Assembly: GCF_021608135.1 (NCBI RefSeq)
Contig: NZ_JAKIHL010000003.1
Span: 62,001 to 126,000 of the forward strand
Direction of reading: 5' to 3'
Source of the DNA: Microaerobacter geothermalis
Lineage (GTDB): Bacteria; Bacillota; Bacilli; DSM-22679
DNA: 64,000 nt
A model generated the notes under the pieces. The model saw nothing but the letters and a program-made list of their open reading frames with translations, made no database searches and was not told the origin of the DNA. Below are positions 10,020 through 20,221 of the stretch, in pieces. How positions within the stretch are numbered: position 1 is the first letter of the stretch; every line of letters starts with the position of its first letter. A program made the translations under genes and the position numbers.

Positions 10020-10826
10020 CTACAGTCCAATGATCCGATGGGGATGAGTATAAACATTCATCTGACCTCTGCGGATAAAACCGACGGTGGTAATTCCCAG
10101 GTCATGGGCCATATCTAGGGCAAGACTGGTTGGCGCAGATTTGGAAAGCAATATCCCGATTCCCATTTTAGAAACCTTTAACAAGATCTCCGAAGAGATG
10201 CGCCCGCTGAAAACGATTATTTTATCTTTCAAATCAAGTTGTTCCTTAAGGGCATAGCCAAATAGTTTATCCAGGGCATTATGCCGTCCAATATCATATC
10301 TGGATAGGATCAATTCTTTTGGTGAAGCCAGTGCCGCATTATGAACTCCGCCAGTTTGGAGAAATTCCAGAGACTGTGATTGCAATTGTTCCATCAAATA
10401 AAAACACTGCTTATACTCTAGGGTAATAGAACTGGATACTCTTTTGGCGGTTCTGGAGTCATTGAAGAAATAGAAGGAGGCTCTGCTTTTTCCACAGCAG
10501 GAGGAAAGGATTCGCTTATTGATCATTTCCCGGGAAAAGCCTTTTAGTTGAGCTAATGTGAGATATGCTTGTCCTTGTTTATCATTAATGGATAAATCCT
10601 GTATATCTTCCCGGTCAGAAATCATCCCTTCCCCCGCAAGAAATCCGATGATTAATTCATCCATATGATTCGGGGAGCACACCAACGTGGCAATTTCCTG
10701 TTCATGAATATAAATCGTTAAAGGATATTCCTTTACAACAAAATCCTCACAAGATTCTTTTTTTCCGGACAAATGAATTTTCGTCATTTGTTTTTTTTCG
10801 TGTTTTTCTAGTGAAAAATGTTTCAT
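10020..10826 (-). CDS. fdhD: Formate dehydrogenase accessory sulfurtransferase
   Basis: 268 residues from the chosen ATG at 10826, which has AGGAG upstream; a longer frame reaches 10865 but lacks a ribosome site. FdhD carries sulfur from a cysteine desulfurase to the molybdenum-bisMGD cofactor and is required for active formate dehydrogenase. The cysteine loop SSCCGKSR and the conserved GGVHNAAL and YDIGRHNALDKL segments are visible. It is divergent from fdhF with about 100 bases between the starts, so both are probably controlled from one promoter region. Confidence 0.95.
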   Translation of the reverse strand: MKHFSLEKHEKKQMTKIHLSGKKESCEDFVVKEYPLTIYIHEQEIATLVCSPNHMDELIIGFLAGEGMISDREDIQDLSINDKQGQAYLTLAQLKGFSREMINKRILSSCCGKSRASFYFFNDSRTAKRVSSSITLEYKQCFYLMEQLQSQSLEFLQTGGVHNAALASPKELILSRYDIGRHNALDKLFGYALKEQLDLKDKIIVFSGRISSEILLKVSKMGIGILLSKSAPTSLALDMAHDLGITTVGFIRRGQMNVYTHPHRIIGL

Positions 10827-10929
10827 CAAAGACCCACTCCTATCAAAATTCATTATACAAAACATACAAGTGAAAAGTAAAAAATATCTATGATATAATG
10901 AAGGGGAAATATTGGGGGAGGTGAAATGA

Positions 10930-12978
10930 ATGACCGATGTTCAAACCGTATGCAGCTATTGTGGAACAGGATGCGGTTTAACCCTTGAAGTGGAAAATAA
11001 TGATATTATCAGGGTGAGGGGAGATAGGGAAGCGCCAGTCAACAAAGGGCAAACCTGTGTAAAGGGATCGTTTGCCTATAAATATGTAAAAAGTGATCGG
11101 CGTTTAAAGACTCCCATGATTCGGAAAAATGGGGTTTTGGTTCCCACTTCTTGGGATGAGGCGTTTCAGGTGATTATCAATCAATTTAATAAAATAAAGG
11201 CTAAATACAGTCCTGAAGCCTTTGCCATATTTGCCTGCTCCAGAGCAACCAATGAAACCAATTTTGTATTACAAAAGTTCTTGCGAACCGTCATCGGAAA
11301 CAATAACATTGACGGGTGCAACAGAACTTGACACGCTCCCAGCGTTGCCAGTTTGGCAGCGGTTTTAGGTTCAGGTGCCCCAACAAATTCTCTGGATGAA
11401 TTGGAAAGCGGTGAAGTGCTCTTATTGTTGGGCTCAAATACCTCAGAGGCCCACCCCATCATCGCCAACAAAATTAAAAAAGGCGTAAAAAACGGAATGA
11501 AGCTGATTGTGGTGGACCCCAGAAAGATTGATATGACGAAGTTTGCCCACACCCATCTTCAAATTCGTGTGGGAACGGATATTGCTTTACTAAATGCCAT
11601 GGCCCATGTGATTATTGATGAATCATTACATGATCAAGCATTTATTGAGAGAACCACAACCAATTTTGAAGCCCTAAAGGAACAGGTGAAAAGATATACT
11701 CCTGAATATGCAGAAACGATTACCGGCGTTCCGGCAGAGTTGATTCGAGAATCTGCCAGAGTATATGCGAAGGCGAAAAATGCAGCCATTGCTTATACCC
11801 TTGGAATTACGGAACATCATCATGGCGTAAACAATGTATTCGCCCTGTTAAATTTAATGCTTTTGACAGGAAACATAGGGAAACCTTTTGCTGGAATTAA
11901 TCCCTTGCGGGGACAAAACAATGTCCAGGGAGCAGGGGATATGGGGTGCTTACCCAATGTGTTTACGGGTCATCAAAAAATCACCGATCCCCAAGTTAGG
12001 GCACGTTTTGAAGCGGAATGGGGTGTTTCCCTTCCATCCAAACCAGGGAAAAACCAAACCCAAGTCCTCGAAGCAATGGAAACTGGGGAAATACGCTGTC
12101 TTTATGTCGTGGGTGAAAATCCCGTCGTTTCTGACGTCCATGCCAATAAAACCAGAAAACTGTTTGAAAATCTGGACTTTTTAGTGGTTCAGGATATTTT
12201 TATGACCCAAACTGCCGAATTGGCTGATGTGGTATTGCCGGTGAAATCATGGGCAGAAGTGGATGGGACATTTACCAACACGGAACGAAGAATTCAAAGG
12301 GTCAGAAAGGCTGTAGAACCAGTGTTTGATGTAAAGGAAGATTGGCAAGTCATTTGTGAATTATCTACTTTGATGGGATATCCAATGAGTTACTCCTCTG
12401 CCGAGGAAATTTGGAATGAAGTACGCCGATTGGTGCCGGAGGTATATGGAGGTATCAGTTATTCCCGCCTGGATCAGGAAGGCGGTCTTCAATATCCATG
12501 CCCGACTGAAGATCATCCGGGTACTAAATATCTCCATGACCGTTTCCAACAAGAAGTATTTTATGGACCCAAAGCTCCTTTTAAGCCGGTTGACTATGTT
12601 CCGCCTAAGGAGCTCCCGGATCAGGAATTTCCCTTCCTGTTAACGACAGGAAGACGATATGAATCGTACAATACCCATACACAAACTTCCTATTACGCGG
12701 ATGGTGTGAAGCTGAAACAAACGGATGAAACTGTGGATATGAATGAGACAGATGCGGCAAGGATGGGTGTTGAAGCAGGAGATTGGGTACAGGTGACATC
12801 AAGAAGGGGAACCGTTAAGGTAAAGGTTAAGATTACAGATCAAGTCCCAGAGGGGCTGGTCTTTATGTCCTTTCATTTTAATGAGGTTCCAACCAATGTT
12901 TTGACCATTGATGCCTTTGATCCGGTAGCCGGAACTGCAGAATACAAGGCGTGTGCTGTAAAAATAGAGAAATTGTAA
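10930..12978 (+). CDS. fdhF: Formate dehydrogenase H-like selenoprotein (Sec134)
   Basis: Read through the TGA at 11329-11331 as selenocysteine, the frame gives 682 residues, close to the E. coli FdhF length. It oxidises formate to CO2 at a Mo(W)-bisMGD centre. The [4Fe-4S] cysteines are Cys8, Cys11, Cys15 and Cys43 (CSYCGTGC and QTCVKG). The local sequence CNRT-U-HAPSVASL matches the E. coli active site CARV-U-HGPSVAGL, so the TGA is at the catalytic Sec. A hairpin suited to be a SECIS follows. No ferredoxin or membrane subunit is adjacent, so the electron partner is unknown. ModABC for molybdate uptake is 3 kb downstream. An annotation that stops at the TGA would wrongly give two genes. Confidence 0.93.
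11332..11361 (+). promoter_or_regulatory. Putative SECIS of fdhF
   Basis: Directly after the TGA, a 7-bp stem (11343-11349 with 11355-11361, CGUUGCC/GGCAGCG) carries the 5-base loop AGUUU. 18 bases separate the UGA and the loop, within the usual bacterial range, and G is in the first two loop positions as expected for SelB binding. Confidence 0.7.
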
Positions 12979-13014
12979 GCGGGGTTTATCTGGATGGAAC
13001 CCACTTCTTTAAGA

Positions 13015-13050
13015 TGAAGAGGGGCTGGTGAAAACCGGCTCTATTTTCAT
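13015..13050 (+). terminator. Terminator after fdhF
   Basis: The stem AGAG..GCTGGT/ACCGGCTCT with a GAAA loop is followed by ATTTTCATTTTT, about 40 bases after the fdhF stop. Confidence 0.6.
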
Positions 13051-13151
13051 TTTTCCCCATTTGATTTTTTTGAAATTGAGAGTAAGATGAGATAGAAAAG
13101 TTTTTATTTTCTTTAGAAGAAACTGGATCGTTCGTGGAGGAAACAACAAAC

Positions 13152-14654
13152 ATGAATACATATAACTCTGATAAAAGACTCAGAAGGAAAAAGAGGAGAT
13201 TCACTAACTTAAAATGGATCAGCATGTTTCTCATTTTACTTTTGATCGGTGCAGGAGGTATCATCTGGTGGCAAGTAGAACGGTTTATCGGAAAAATCAC
13301 CACCGAAGAGGCCGCCGTTGTCATCGACCAGCCCATTGAGAAGGAATATACTTCAGAGGAATCGATTTCCCTTTTGATAATAGGTAAGGATACGCGACCA
13401 GAGACAGGCTCCTTAAATACAGATGTGATCATGGTTGCCGTATTAAATCCAAAAAATAAACAGGTAACCCTTGTTTCTCTCCCCAGAGATACCAAGGTCA
13501 AGGTTCCGGGATATAAGGGATATTCTAAAATAAACGGGGTTTATGCCAAGGGGGAACTGGAAAGAAGAGAAGCTGAAAAAGCCGGAAAACCTGTGGAACA
13601 AACAGGAATCACTTTGCTGAAGAAAACATTGGAAAGAATGCTGGGTATACCGATACAGCACTATGTGACCGTTGATTTCCAAGGGTTTATGGCTGTGATC
13701 GATAAGCTTGGCGGAGTAAAAATCAATGTAGATAAAAGCATGAAATATACCGATCCTACAGATGGCACACGGATTGATCTTGAACCGGGATTGCAAACGT
13801 TAAATGGAGAGCAGGCTTTAGGATATGTAAGGCATCGCCTGGATAACCGTGGTCCCAATTTTTACTCCAGCGATTTTGACAGAAACCGACGCCAGAAGGA
13901 AGTGGTTAAAGCTGCAGTGGATAAAATGAAGTCATTCAGCGGATTTGCCAGCTTCTTTGGAGTGATGGATGTAGCAGGGGACCATATCCGAACAGATTTG
14001 TCAAAAAGTCAAATCAAGGGAATCATCATGGACTTTCGCTCCCTGGACTCTTCACAAATCCAAAGTTTGGAAACCGGAGGGCATTGGGATAGTGCGTCAG
14101 CATTTACCATTCTCTCAAAGGAGAAACTTGACAATGTTCGAATTATTTTGCAACGGGAAATGAACATTGATCCGACAAAAGTGGATGAATTAGATGACAG
14201 TGCCACTATCGTCGAACCAAGGAAACCCGCACCTCCTCAACCTTCCCATCAGGAACAGACAGAAGGGAATACTGGCTCAACCTCTGCCCAAACTGAGAAT
14301 GGACAAGAAAACCAACAAGAGGGGAATATCCAGGGGAATTCCAATGAAGCAAAAATCCAGGATGGAGAAAATCCGGGTGAAGGAGATTCAGGTGGGGAAA
14401 ATCCGAATGGAGCTGGACCGTCCCCAGATGGAACTGTGAATCAGCCTGAAGATCCAACTCAATTAAATTCAACGCATCCCGATGGAAACCAGTCTGGAAC
14501 ATCTCAACCCGGAGAAAATACACAAACCAGTTCAGAACAACAGGGGACAGGTCAGCAAGATGCGGGACAAATCATAACACCGCCAGAAACAGATACTGGC
14601 GTTCCGGATCCAACCAATCCCACCGGACCTATTCCTGATCCCCCTGTACAGTAA
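13152..14654 (+). CDS. LytR-CpsA-Psr (LCP) family cell-wall ligase
   Basis: 500 residues from the ATG at 13152, which follows GTGGAGGAAAC at good spacing. LCP proteins join undecaprenyl-linked teichoic acid or other glycopolymers to peptidoglycan outside the membrane. There is a basic cytoplasmic N-terminus (RLRRKKRRF), one membrane helix at about residues 23-43, and the LCP domain at about 75-320 with GKDTRPETGSLNTDVIM, SLPRDTKV and the basic FDRNRRQKEV. The last 150 residues are a low-complexity tail rich in Gln, Gly, Asn, Pro and Glu, probably unfolded and reaching into the wall. Confidence 0.93.
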   Translation: MNTYNSDKRLRRKKRRFTNLKWISMFLILLLIGAGGIIWWQVERFIGKITTEEAAVVIDQPIEKEYTSEESISLLIIGKDTRPETGSLNTDVIMVAVLNPKNKQVTLVSLPRDTKVKVPGYKGYSKINGVYAKGELERREAEKAGKPVEQTGITLLKKTLERMLGIPIQHYVTVDFQGFMAVIDKLGGVKINVDKSMKYTDPTDGTRIDLEPGLQTLNGEQALGYVRHRLDNRGPNFYSSDFDRNRRQKEVVKAAVDKMKSFSGFASFFGVMDVAGDHIRTDLSKSQIKGIIMDFRSLDSSQIQSLETGGHWDSASAFTILSKEKLDNVRIILQREMNIDPTKVDELDDSATIVEPRKPAPPQPSHQEQTEGNTGSTSAQTENGQENQQEGNIQGNSNEAKIQDGENPGEGDSGGENPNGAGPSPDGTVNQPEDPTQLNSTHPDGNQSGTSQPGENTQTSSEQQGTGQQDAGQIITPPETDTGVPDPTNPTGPIPDPPVQ

Positions 14655-14696
14655 ACTGAAGATTTTATTCATTCGAAAATGGACGGAGGGATTGAT

Positions 14697-15782
14697 TTGA
14701 ATGGAAGAAGAATTGGCATTTTAACGGGAGGGGGCGATGCTCCCGGTTTAAATGCGGTGATACGGGCAGTTTACAAGGCGGGAAAACAGCATCATTTGAA
14801 GTTGATCGGGTTTCGAAACGGTTTTTCTGGAGTGATTCAAAGGGATTTTATGATCATGGATGATGAGGTTGGATCCGGGCTTCTGCATCGCGGCGGAACC
14901 ATCCTGGGAACAAACAATCGAGACAACCCCTTTAAATATCCTGTAAGGACGGAAAAGGGAATAGAGTATAAAGATGTATCTCCCCAAATTATAAAAACTC
15001 TTGAGGAGATGGATGTGGAAGCGCTGATTGCCATTGGCGGTGATGGCACACTATCAATTGCCAAAGAACTTTACGAATTGGGCGTTCCTATTGTCGGTGT
15101 CCCAAAAACCATTGACAATGATTTGTCTGCAACCGATTGGACCTTTGGCTTTCAAACGGCCGTACAAACGGCTACCGATGCTTTGGATAAACTTCACTCA
15201 ACAGCTGAATCACATCACCGGGTGATGATTTTGGAGGTCATGGGCCGATATGCCGGATGGATCGCCTTATACAGCGGTATGGCAGGTGGGGCCGATATTA
15301 TTCTGATTCCCGAAAGAAAATGGTCCTTAGATGAGATCATCCAAGCCATTGAATACAGGAAAAAACTAGGCAAATCCTTTAGTATGATTGTCGTTGCTGA
15401 AGGAGTGAAACTTCCCGATGGTCATTGGGTTACTCAGGATATAGAAGAAGGAAGATCCGATCCCATCCGATTAGGGGGGATTGGTCAGATACTAGCCAAA
15501 ATGATTGAGGATACAGGGAAAACCGAATCTCGATCCCTCGTCCTTGGACACTTGCAAAGGGGAGGGAGCCCCATAGCTTATGACCGGATTTTAGCCACCC
15601 AATATGGAATAAAAGCCCTTGATTTAGTGTTGGATAGGAGATATGGAAACGTTCCTGTTATGCAATCAGGGGCGATCACATCTATCTCACTCAAAGAAGC
15701 GACTTCGCAATTAAAAAATGTCCCAATGGAACACGAATTGATTCAATGTGCTAAAAAGTTGGGGATATATATTGGACATTGA
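14697..15782 (+). CDS. pfkA: 6-phosphofructokinase, G/K-type active site
   Basis: 361 residues from the TTG at 14697, which has GGACGGAGGG upstream; an ATG at 14679 would add six residues but has no ribosome site. It phosphorylates fructose 6-phosphate. Motifs are LTGGGDAPGLNAVIR, IGGDGTLSIA and PKTIDNDL with catalytic Asp140. The glycine in GGDG (residue 117) is the ATP-type choice, whereas the lysine in PKTIDND (Lys137) is the residue found in PPi-dependent and some actinobacterial ATP enzymes. The phosphoryl donor is therefore not certain. Confidence 0.88.
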   Translation: MNGRRIGILTGGGDAPGLNAVIRAVYKAGKQHHLKLIGFRNGFSGVIQRDFMIMDDEVGSGLLHRGGTILGTNNRDNPFKYPVRTEKGIEYKDVSPQIIKTLEEMDVEALIAIGGDGTLSIAKELYELGVPIVGVPKTIDNDLSATDWTFGFQTAVQTATDALDKLHSTAESHHRVMILEVMGRYAGWIALYSGMAGGADIILIPERKWSLDEIIQAIEYRKKLGKSFSMIVVAEGVKLPDGHWVTQDIEEGRSDPIRLGGIGQILAKMIEDTGKTESRSLVLGHLQRGGSPIAYDRILATQYGIKALDLVLDRRYGNVPVMQSGAITSISLKEATSQLKNVPMEHELIQCAKKLGIYIGH

Positions 15783-15812
15783 GCTCTATACAGTGAATGC
15801 ATATAATGGTAG

Positions 15813-15886
15813 GTGAAGCGGACATGAATCACTTCTTGGTAGATCTCGACTGGCGGACGTGTGAATCTTTAGTTCTGCATCTATAG
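15813..15886 (-). repeat. Half copy of the 215-bp palindromic repeat
   Basis: This stretch matches the terminal part of the repeats described at 34108, 42369, 53408 and 55578 (GAAGCGGACnTGAATCACTTC, then CGACTnGCGGACGTGTGAA, ending CATCTATAG), in the same orientation as the copy at 55578. The rest of the element is missing. It fills most of the pfkA-modA gap. Confidence 0.75.
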
Positions 15887-15902
15887 AAAGTAGTGATTTT
15901 TA

Positions 15903-16715
15903 ATGAAGATTCCAATACTATTAAAAAAAATAATATTCTCCTTTGTAGTTCTTGCTACTCTCCTTATATTTGCAGGTTGTTCAAATGGGAATAAAGCCGG
16001 ACAAACTTCCGTAAAGCTTTATGTATCTGCTGCTGCCAGTCTGGGAAATGCGTTGCAGGAGATAGGAGATGCCTACAAAAAACTAAACCCTGGCATAGAG
16101 GTATACTTTAACTTTGGGGGTTCAGGGACACTGCAACAGCAGATTGAACAGGGAGCCCCTGCAGACCTCTTTATATCTGCTAATGAAGAAAAAATGGACC
16201 GACTGCAAAAAAAAGGTCTGATCATTGAGGAAACTAGGACAGATATTTTATCTAACGAATTAGTGCTTGTTACTTCTAAAGAACTAAAGGGAAAAATGAC
16301 TGAATGGGATGATTTGGCTACTTCATTGGTTAACAAAATTGCCATGGGCGATCCTCAATATGTGCCTGCCGGTAAATATGGAATGGAAGCATTAAAAACC
16401 ATTGGGATATGGGATAAAATCCAAAATAAATTGGTTTTTGCCAAGGACGTGACACAGGTTCTTACTTATGTGGAATCTGGTAACGTGGCAGCCGGCATTG
16501 TATACTCCAGTGATGTAATTCGGTCAAAGGAAATTGAAATCGGGTTTACCATAGATTCAACCGCCCATTCTCCTATCCTCTATACGATGTCGATTTTAAA
16601 AAATAGCGTGAATCAACAGGCAGCAAAAGATTTCTATCAATTTATTTTGGGAGAACAGGCGTTAGAAATTTTCAAAAAATATGGATTTCAGATGATCGAA
16701 AGATTGTCTTCGTAA
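15903..16715 (+). CDS. modA: Molybdate ABC transporter substrate-binding lipoprotein
   Basis: 270 residues. A signal peptide ends in the lipobox IFAGC, so the mature protein is a lipoprotein on the outer face of the membrane. Family segments are LYVSAAASLGNALQEI, FNFGGSGTLQQQIEQGAPADL and ADVTQVLTY-like KDVTQVLTYVESGNVAAGIVY. It delivers molybdate or tungstate to ModBC. The cofactor demand of FdhF in this window is an obvious use. It starts the modABC operon. Confidence 0.93.
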   Translation: MKIPILLKKIIFSFVVLATLLIFAGCSNGNKAGQTSVKLYVSAAASLGNALQEIGDAYKKLNPGIEVYFNFGGSGTLQQQIEQGAPADLFISANEEKMDRLQKKGLIIEETRTDILSNELVLVTSKELKGKMTEWDDLATSLVNKIAMGDPQYVPAGKYGMEALKTIGIWDKIQNKLVFAKDVTQVLTYVESGNVAAGIVYSSDVIRSKEIEIGFTIDSTAHSPILYTMSILKNSVNQQAAKDFYQFILGEQALEIFKKYGFQMIERLSS

Positions 16716-16730
16716 AAGGATGTGAATGGA

Positions 16731-17408
16731 ATGGAAATGATCCCTTTATACCTCTCAGTCAAAATTGCTTCCATTGCCACATCCTTTGTTTTTATCACAG
16801 CTGTTTTTATAGCCAGAATAATGGTACATCGCAGTTTTCCCGGAAAAATGGTTTTGGAATCCACTTTTATGCTTCCCCTGGTTCTTCCGCCTACAGTGGT
16901 TGGCTTCGGTTTGTTATTTCTTTTTGGCAAAAATGGATGGTTAGGCAAATGGCTGTGGGAATGGTTTGGAATTCAACTGGTTTTTACATGGTGGGCAGCC
17001 GTCATTGCTTCCATTGTTGTTTCTTTCCCCCTGATGTACCAAAGCGCGGTTGCTGCTTTTAAAACCGTGGATACCAATTTGGAGAATGCGGCGAGGACCA
17101 TGGGGTCTTCGGAATGGAAGGTATTTTGGACCATTACTTTTCCATTGGGTTGGCCAGGTTTATTGGCGGGGTTGGTTCTTACCTTTGCCAGGGCATTGGG
17201 TGAATTTGGTGCTACCCTCATGTTTGCCGGTTTTATCCCTGGAAAGACCGAAACGATTCCATTGGCTATTTACTTTGCAGTGGAAAGGGGAAGTACTGCC
17301 CTTGCCATGTACTGGGTCATGATTATCATTTCTATGGGATTTGCCGCAATGATGTGGCTGAATTGGTGGAGTAAAAGAAACATGGATCGGCATCGCATAG
17401 AAGGGTGA
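16731..17408 (+). CDS. modB: Molybdate ABC transporter permease
   Basis: 225 residues from ATG 16731; a GTG at 16722 in the same frame is an equally possible start. It has five or six hydrophobic helices and the ABC coupling loop AARTMGSSEWKVFWTITFPL. It forms the membrane channel of the molybdate importer. It follows modA closely and overlaps the modC start region. Confidence 0.92.
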   Translation: MEMIPLYLSVKIASIATSFVFITAVFIARIMVHRSFPGKMVLESTFMLPLVLPPTVVGFGLLFLFGKNGWLGKWLWEWFGIQLVFTWWAAVIASIVVSFPLMYQSAVAAFKTVDTNLENAARTMGSSEWKVFWTITFPLGWPGLLAGLVLTFARALGEFGATLMFAGFIPGKTETIPLAIYFAVERGSTALAMYWVMIIISMGFAAMMWLNWWSKRNMDRHRIEG

Positions 17409-17413
17409 GGCAT

Positions 17414-18052
17414 ATGCTACAAGTAACTTTGAAGAAACAACTTCCCAACTTTTTAATCGATGTGAAGTTTACCGTTAAACCAGGTGAAGTATTGGTTCTA
17501 TTTGGCCCTTCAGGGTCTGGCAAAACAACGATTTTAAATGGGATCGCAGGCCTGATTTCTTTGGATGACGGAATGATTAGAATCCATTCCCGGACTCTTT
17601 ATTCCAAGGAACAGGGAATTCATCTGTTGCCACAGCAAAGAAGGGTAGGCTACGTATTTCAGGAGTATGCCCTTTTTCCCCATATGCGTGTAAAAAGCAA
17701 TATTTTTTATGGTTTGAAAAAGAGAAATAAGGAAAAGCTGGAGGGTTGGCAAAAAAATATCCTCGACACTTTAAGACTGGGTCCCCTTATGGACCGATTT
17801 CCCCATCAGCTTTCAGGAGGGGAGAAGCAAAGAGTGGCTGTGGCCAGGGCATTGATGACGGAACCGGAAATTTTGCTACTGGATGAGCCCCTTTCCGCAC
17901 TTGATCATGGGATTCGGCAGGAGTGTCAGATTCAGTTGAAAGGTTTGATTCAGCAGTGGAAGATTCCCGTGATATTGGTTACCCATGATCAGGAAGAAGC
18001 CAGAACTTTAGGAGATCTTATCGTCTACCTTTCAAAAGGGAAAATAAATTAA
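17414..18052 (+). CDS. modC: Molybdate ABC transporter ATP-binding protein, short form
   Basis: 212 residues from ATG 17414, with GGGTGAGG upstream. Walker A FGPSGSGKTTIL, signature LSGGEKQRVAVARAL, Walker B ILLLDEPLSALD and the switch His in VTHDQEEA are all present. It lacks the C-terminal molybdate-binding (MOP) domain found in the 350-residue E. coli ModC, so it cannot sense molybdate itself. This short form is common in Firmicutes. Confidence 0.92.
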   Translation: MLQVTLKKQLPNFLIDVKFTVKPGEVLVLFGPSGSGKTTILNGIAGLISLDDGMIRIHSRTLYSKEQGIHLLPQQRRVGYVFQEYALFPHMRVKSNIFYGLKKRNKEKLEGWQKNILDTLRLGPLMDRFPHQLSGGEKQRVAVARALMTEPEILLLDEPLSALDHGIRQECQIQLKGLIQQWKIPVILVTHDQEEARTLGDLIVYLSKGKIN

Positions 18053-18176
18053 AATTAATCTAAAATATTAACTTTTTTCTATGGATTGCTCCACTATCCT
18101 GTGATATACTGTTAGGCAATATATATTTTTTCGGAATATTAAATTATTGTCTTTGGAGGATAGGTGAGAGAGAAAA

Positions 18177-19793
18177 ATGAACCAGATCTTTATCTATGAT
18201 ACGACCCTTCGGGATGGAACACAGGGGGAAGGAGTTAGCTTATCCGTTGACGATAAGTTAAAGATTGCCAAAAAATTGGATAAAATGGGATTCCATTATA
18301 TTGAAGGCGGTTGGCCGGGGAGCAATCCCAAAGATATGGAATTCTTTCTCCGGGCAAAGGAACTGACATTTCATCATGCCAAGATTACTGCTTTTGGAAG
18401 CACAAGGAGAATGGGAATAAAAGCAGACCAGGATCAAAACCTTCAAATGATCCTGGACAGCGGTGTTGCCAGTGTGGCCATTTTCGGCAAGACTTGGGAT
18501 TTTCAAGTGACCGATGCATTGCAGACCACTTTAGAAGAAAACCTGCAAATGATCTATGATTCCGTTTCATTTTTAAAGCGTCATGGGCTGGAAGTGATTT
18601 TTGATGCTGAGCATTTTTTTGATGGATACAAACGAAATGCGGCATACAGTTTGGAAGCGATAAAAAAAGCTTCAGAAGCGGGAGCCGATTGGATTACCTT
18701 GTGTGATACAAATGGCGGATCTTTGCCCCACGAAATATCTGCTATTGTGACCCATGTGGTGGAGCAAATGGATACACCGGTTGGGATTCATTGCCATAAT
18801 GATGGGGAACTGGCTGTCGCCAATACCTTGGCAGCCGTACAGGCAGGAGCCAGACAGGTTCAGGGAACCATGAACGGTTATGGGGAACGATGCGGCAATG
18901 CCAATCTTTGTTCCGTGATTCCCAATTTGCAGTTGAAAATGGGCTTTCGCTGTATTGACGATGACCAGTTAAGCCGATTAACGAAACGTTCGAGATTTGT
19001 CAGTGAAATTGCCAATATTACTCCCCCCAACAACCAGCCCTTCGTTGGACGGAGTGCCTTTGCCCACAAAGGAGGAATGCATGTAAGCGCCATTTTAAAG
19101 CATCCGGAAACCTATGAGCATATTACACCTGAAGCAGTAGGTAATAAGAGAAGGGTTTTGGTTTCCGAATTGGCTGGACAAAGTAACTTGCTCTTCAAGG
19201 CGAAGGAATTAAAAATAGATATTCAAAGACAGGATCCCGCAACCAAGAAATTAATCCAAAAAATTAAGGAAATGGAGCATCGGGGATACCAATATGAAGG
19301 GGCAGATGCTTCTTTGGAGCTTTTAATCAGGGAATCCATGGATCAGATTAAGGAGATCTTTATTCTGGAATCCTTTAAGATCTTGGTAGAAAAGGAGAAA
19401 AACGGAGGAATTAAATCTGAAGCCATAATCAAAATTTCTGTGGATGGAGAAGTGGTGCATACCGTTGCTGAAGGGAACGGTCCGGTTAATGCCTTGGATA
19501 ATGCTCTTCGCAAAGCTTTGGAATCTTTCTTTCCATCTCTTAAGAATATGTATCTCTCAGATTATAAGGTTCGCGTTCTGGATGAAAATGAGGCAACGGC
19601 GTCAAAGGTTCGCGTTTTGATTGAATCCACCAATGGTGATGAAAAATGGAGCACCGTCGGGGTATCTGAAAATATCATTGAGGCCAGTTGGCAAGCGTTG
19701 ATAGACAGTATGCGATATGCTCTTTTGGGAAATGAAGAAGAGCGTGTCCACTATTCCGAGACCGTCGAACGTTTAGGAATCGTAAACCATTAA
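18177..19793 (+). CDS. cimA: (R)-citramalate synthase
   Basis: 538 residues. It condenses acetyl-CoA and pyruvate to citramalate, the first step of the threonine-independent route to isoleucine. The catalytic start [21 protein letters not shown], the [13 protein letters not shown] metal motif and the C-terminal allosteric domain show the family. The [12 protein letters not shown] segment and the GTQGEG variant separate it from LeuA (GEQSPG at 1660). LeuB of this window can act later in the same route. A promoter lies in the 120-base gap before it. Confidence 0.92.
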   Translation: MNQIFIYDTTLRDGTQGEGVSLSVDDKLKIAKKLDKMGFHYIEGGWPGSNPKDMEFFLRAKELTFHHAKITAFGSTRRMGIKADQDQNLQMILDSGVASVAIFGKTWDFQVTDALQTTLEENLQMIYDSVSFLKRHGLEVIFDAEHFFDGYKRNAAYSLEAIKKASEAGADWITLCDTNGGSLPHEISAIVTHVVEQMDTPVGIHCHNDGELAVANTLAAVQAGARQVQGTMNGYGERCGNANLCSVIPNLQLKMGFRCIDDDQLSRLTKRSRFVSEIANITPPNNQPFVGRSAFAHKGGMHVSAILKHPETYEHITPEAVGNKRRVLVSELAGQSNLLFKAKELKIDIQRQDPATKKLIQKIKEMEHRGYQYEGADASLELLIRESMDQIKEIFILESFKILVEKEKNGGIKSEAIIKISVDGEVVHTVAEGNGPVNALDNALRKALESFFPSLKNMYLSDYKVRVLDENEATASKVRVLIESTNGDEKWSTVGVSENIIEASWQALIDSMRYALLGNEEERVHYSETVERLGIVNH

Positions 19794-19840
19794 AAAAGCC
19801 CATTGGGTGGTCAAGTTGACCATCCAGTAGGCTTTTTATT
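19793..19840 (+). terminator. Bidirectional terminator after cimA
   Basis: A long stem (AAAAAGCC and GGTGGTCAA pairing with TTGACCATCC and GGCTTTTT) with T-runs on both strands lies between the convergent cimA and the small gene at 19836. Confidence 0.85.
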
Positions 19841-20042
19841 TTACCACTTTAAATGTTTTGCCCCTCCGTTTGGCAAACCTTTCCCCACAGTAGGGACAAG
19901 TGACATAAGATTTAAAGGATGAAAAGGTTTGTTTACATTCAATGCATTTCACCTTTCCTATTCTAGAAAAGGATATCACCAACCATGTCCCGCCAATGAC
20001 TCCTCCCAAGAGTGCCAATCCAAACATAATGTACCCGTACAC
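19836..20042 (-). CDS. Small membrane protein with a zinc ribbon
   Basis: 68 residues from a GTG with AAGGAGA upstream on the complement strand. One N-terminal membrane helix (residues 3-25) is followed by a cytoplasmic zinc-ribbon made of CIEC and CPYC pairs (about residues 34-37 and 50-53). I do not recognise the family. It converges on cimA and shares its terminator. Confidence 0.7.
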   Translation of the reverse strand: MYGYIMFGLALLGGVIGGTWLVISFSRIGKVKCIECKQTFSSFKSYVTCPYCGERFAKRRGKTFKVVK

Positions 20043-20139
20043 CAGTATTCTCCTTCTTCATTCGTTTTCTGTCATCTCTATTATATTTTAAAAAAAAAGC
20101 AAATGGTCATAGAAAATTATTTTGAATAATTTTAGATTT

Positions 20140-20155
20140 TGTGAGATATGTCACT
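20140..20155 (+). promoter_or_regulatory. FNR-like operator before ccoG
   Basis: TGTGA-N6-TCACT fits the FNR/CRP family consensus used in Bacillus exactly. It lies 70-80 bases before the ccoG start, which would suit activation of the respiratory genes when oxygen is low. Confidence 0.7.
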
Positions 20156-20221
20156 CTGGTTCCCGTATGAATTTATTACTATAAGTGTGAAGAAAGTGTG
20201 TAAGGAGATCTTGGGATAGGA

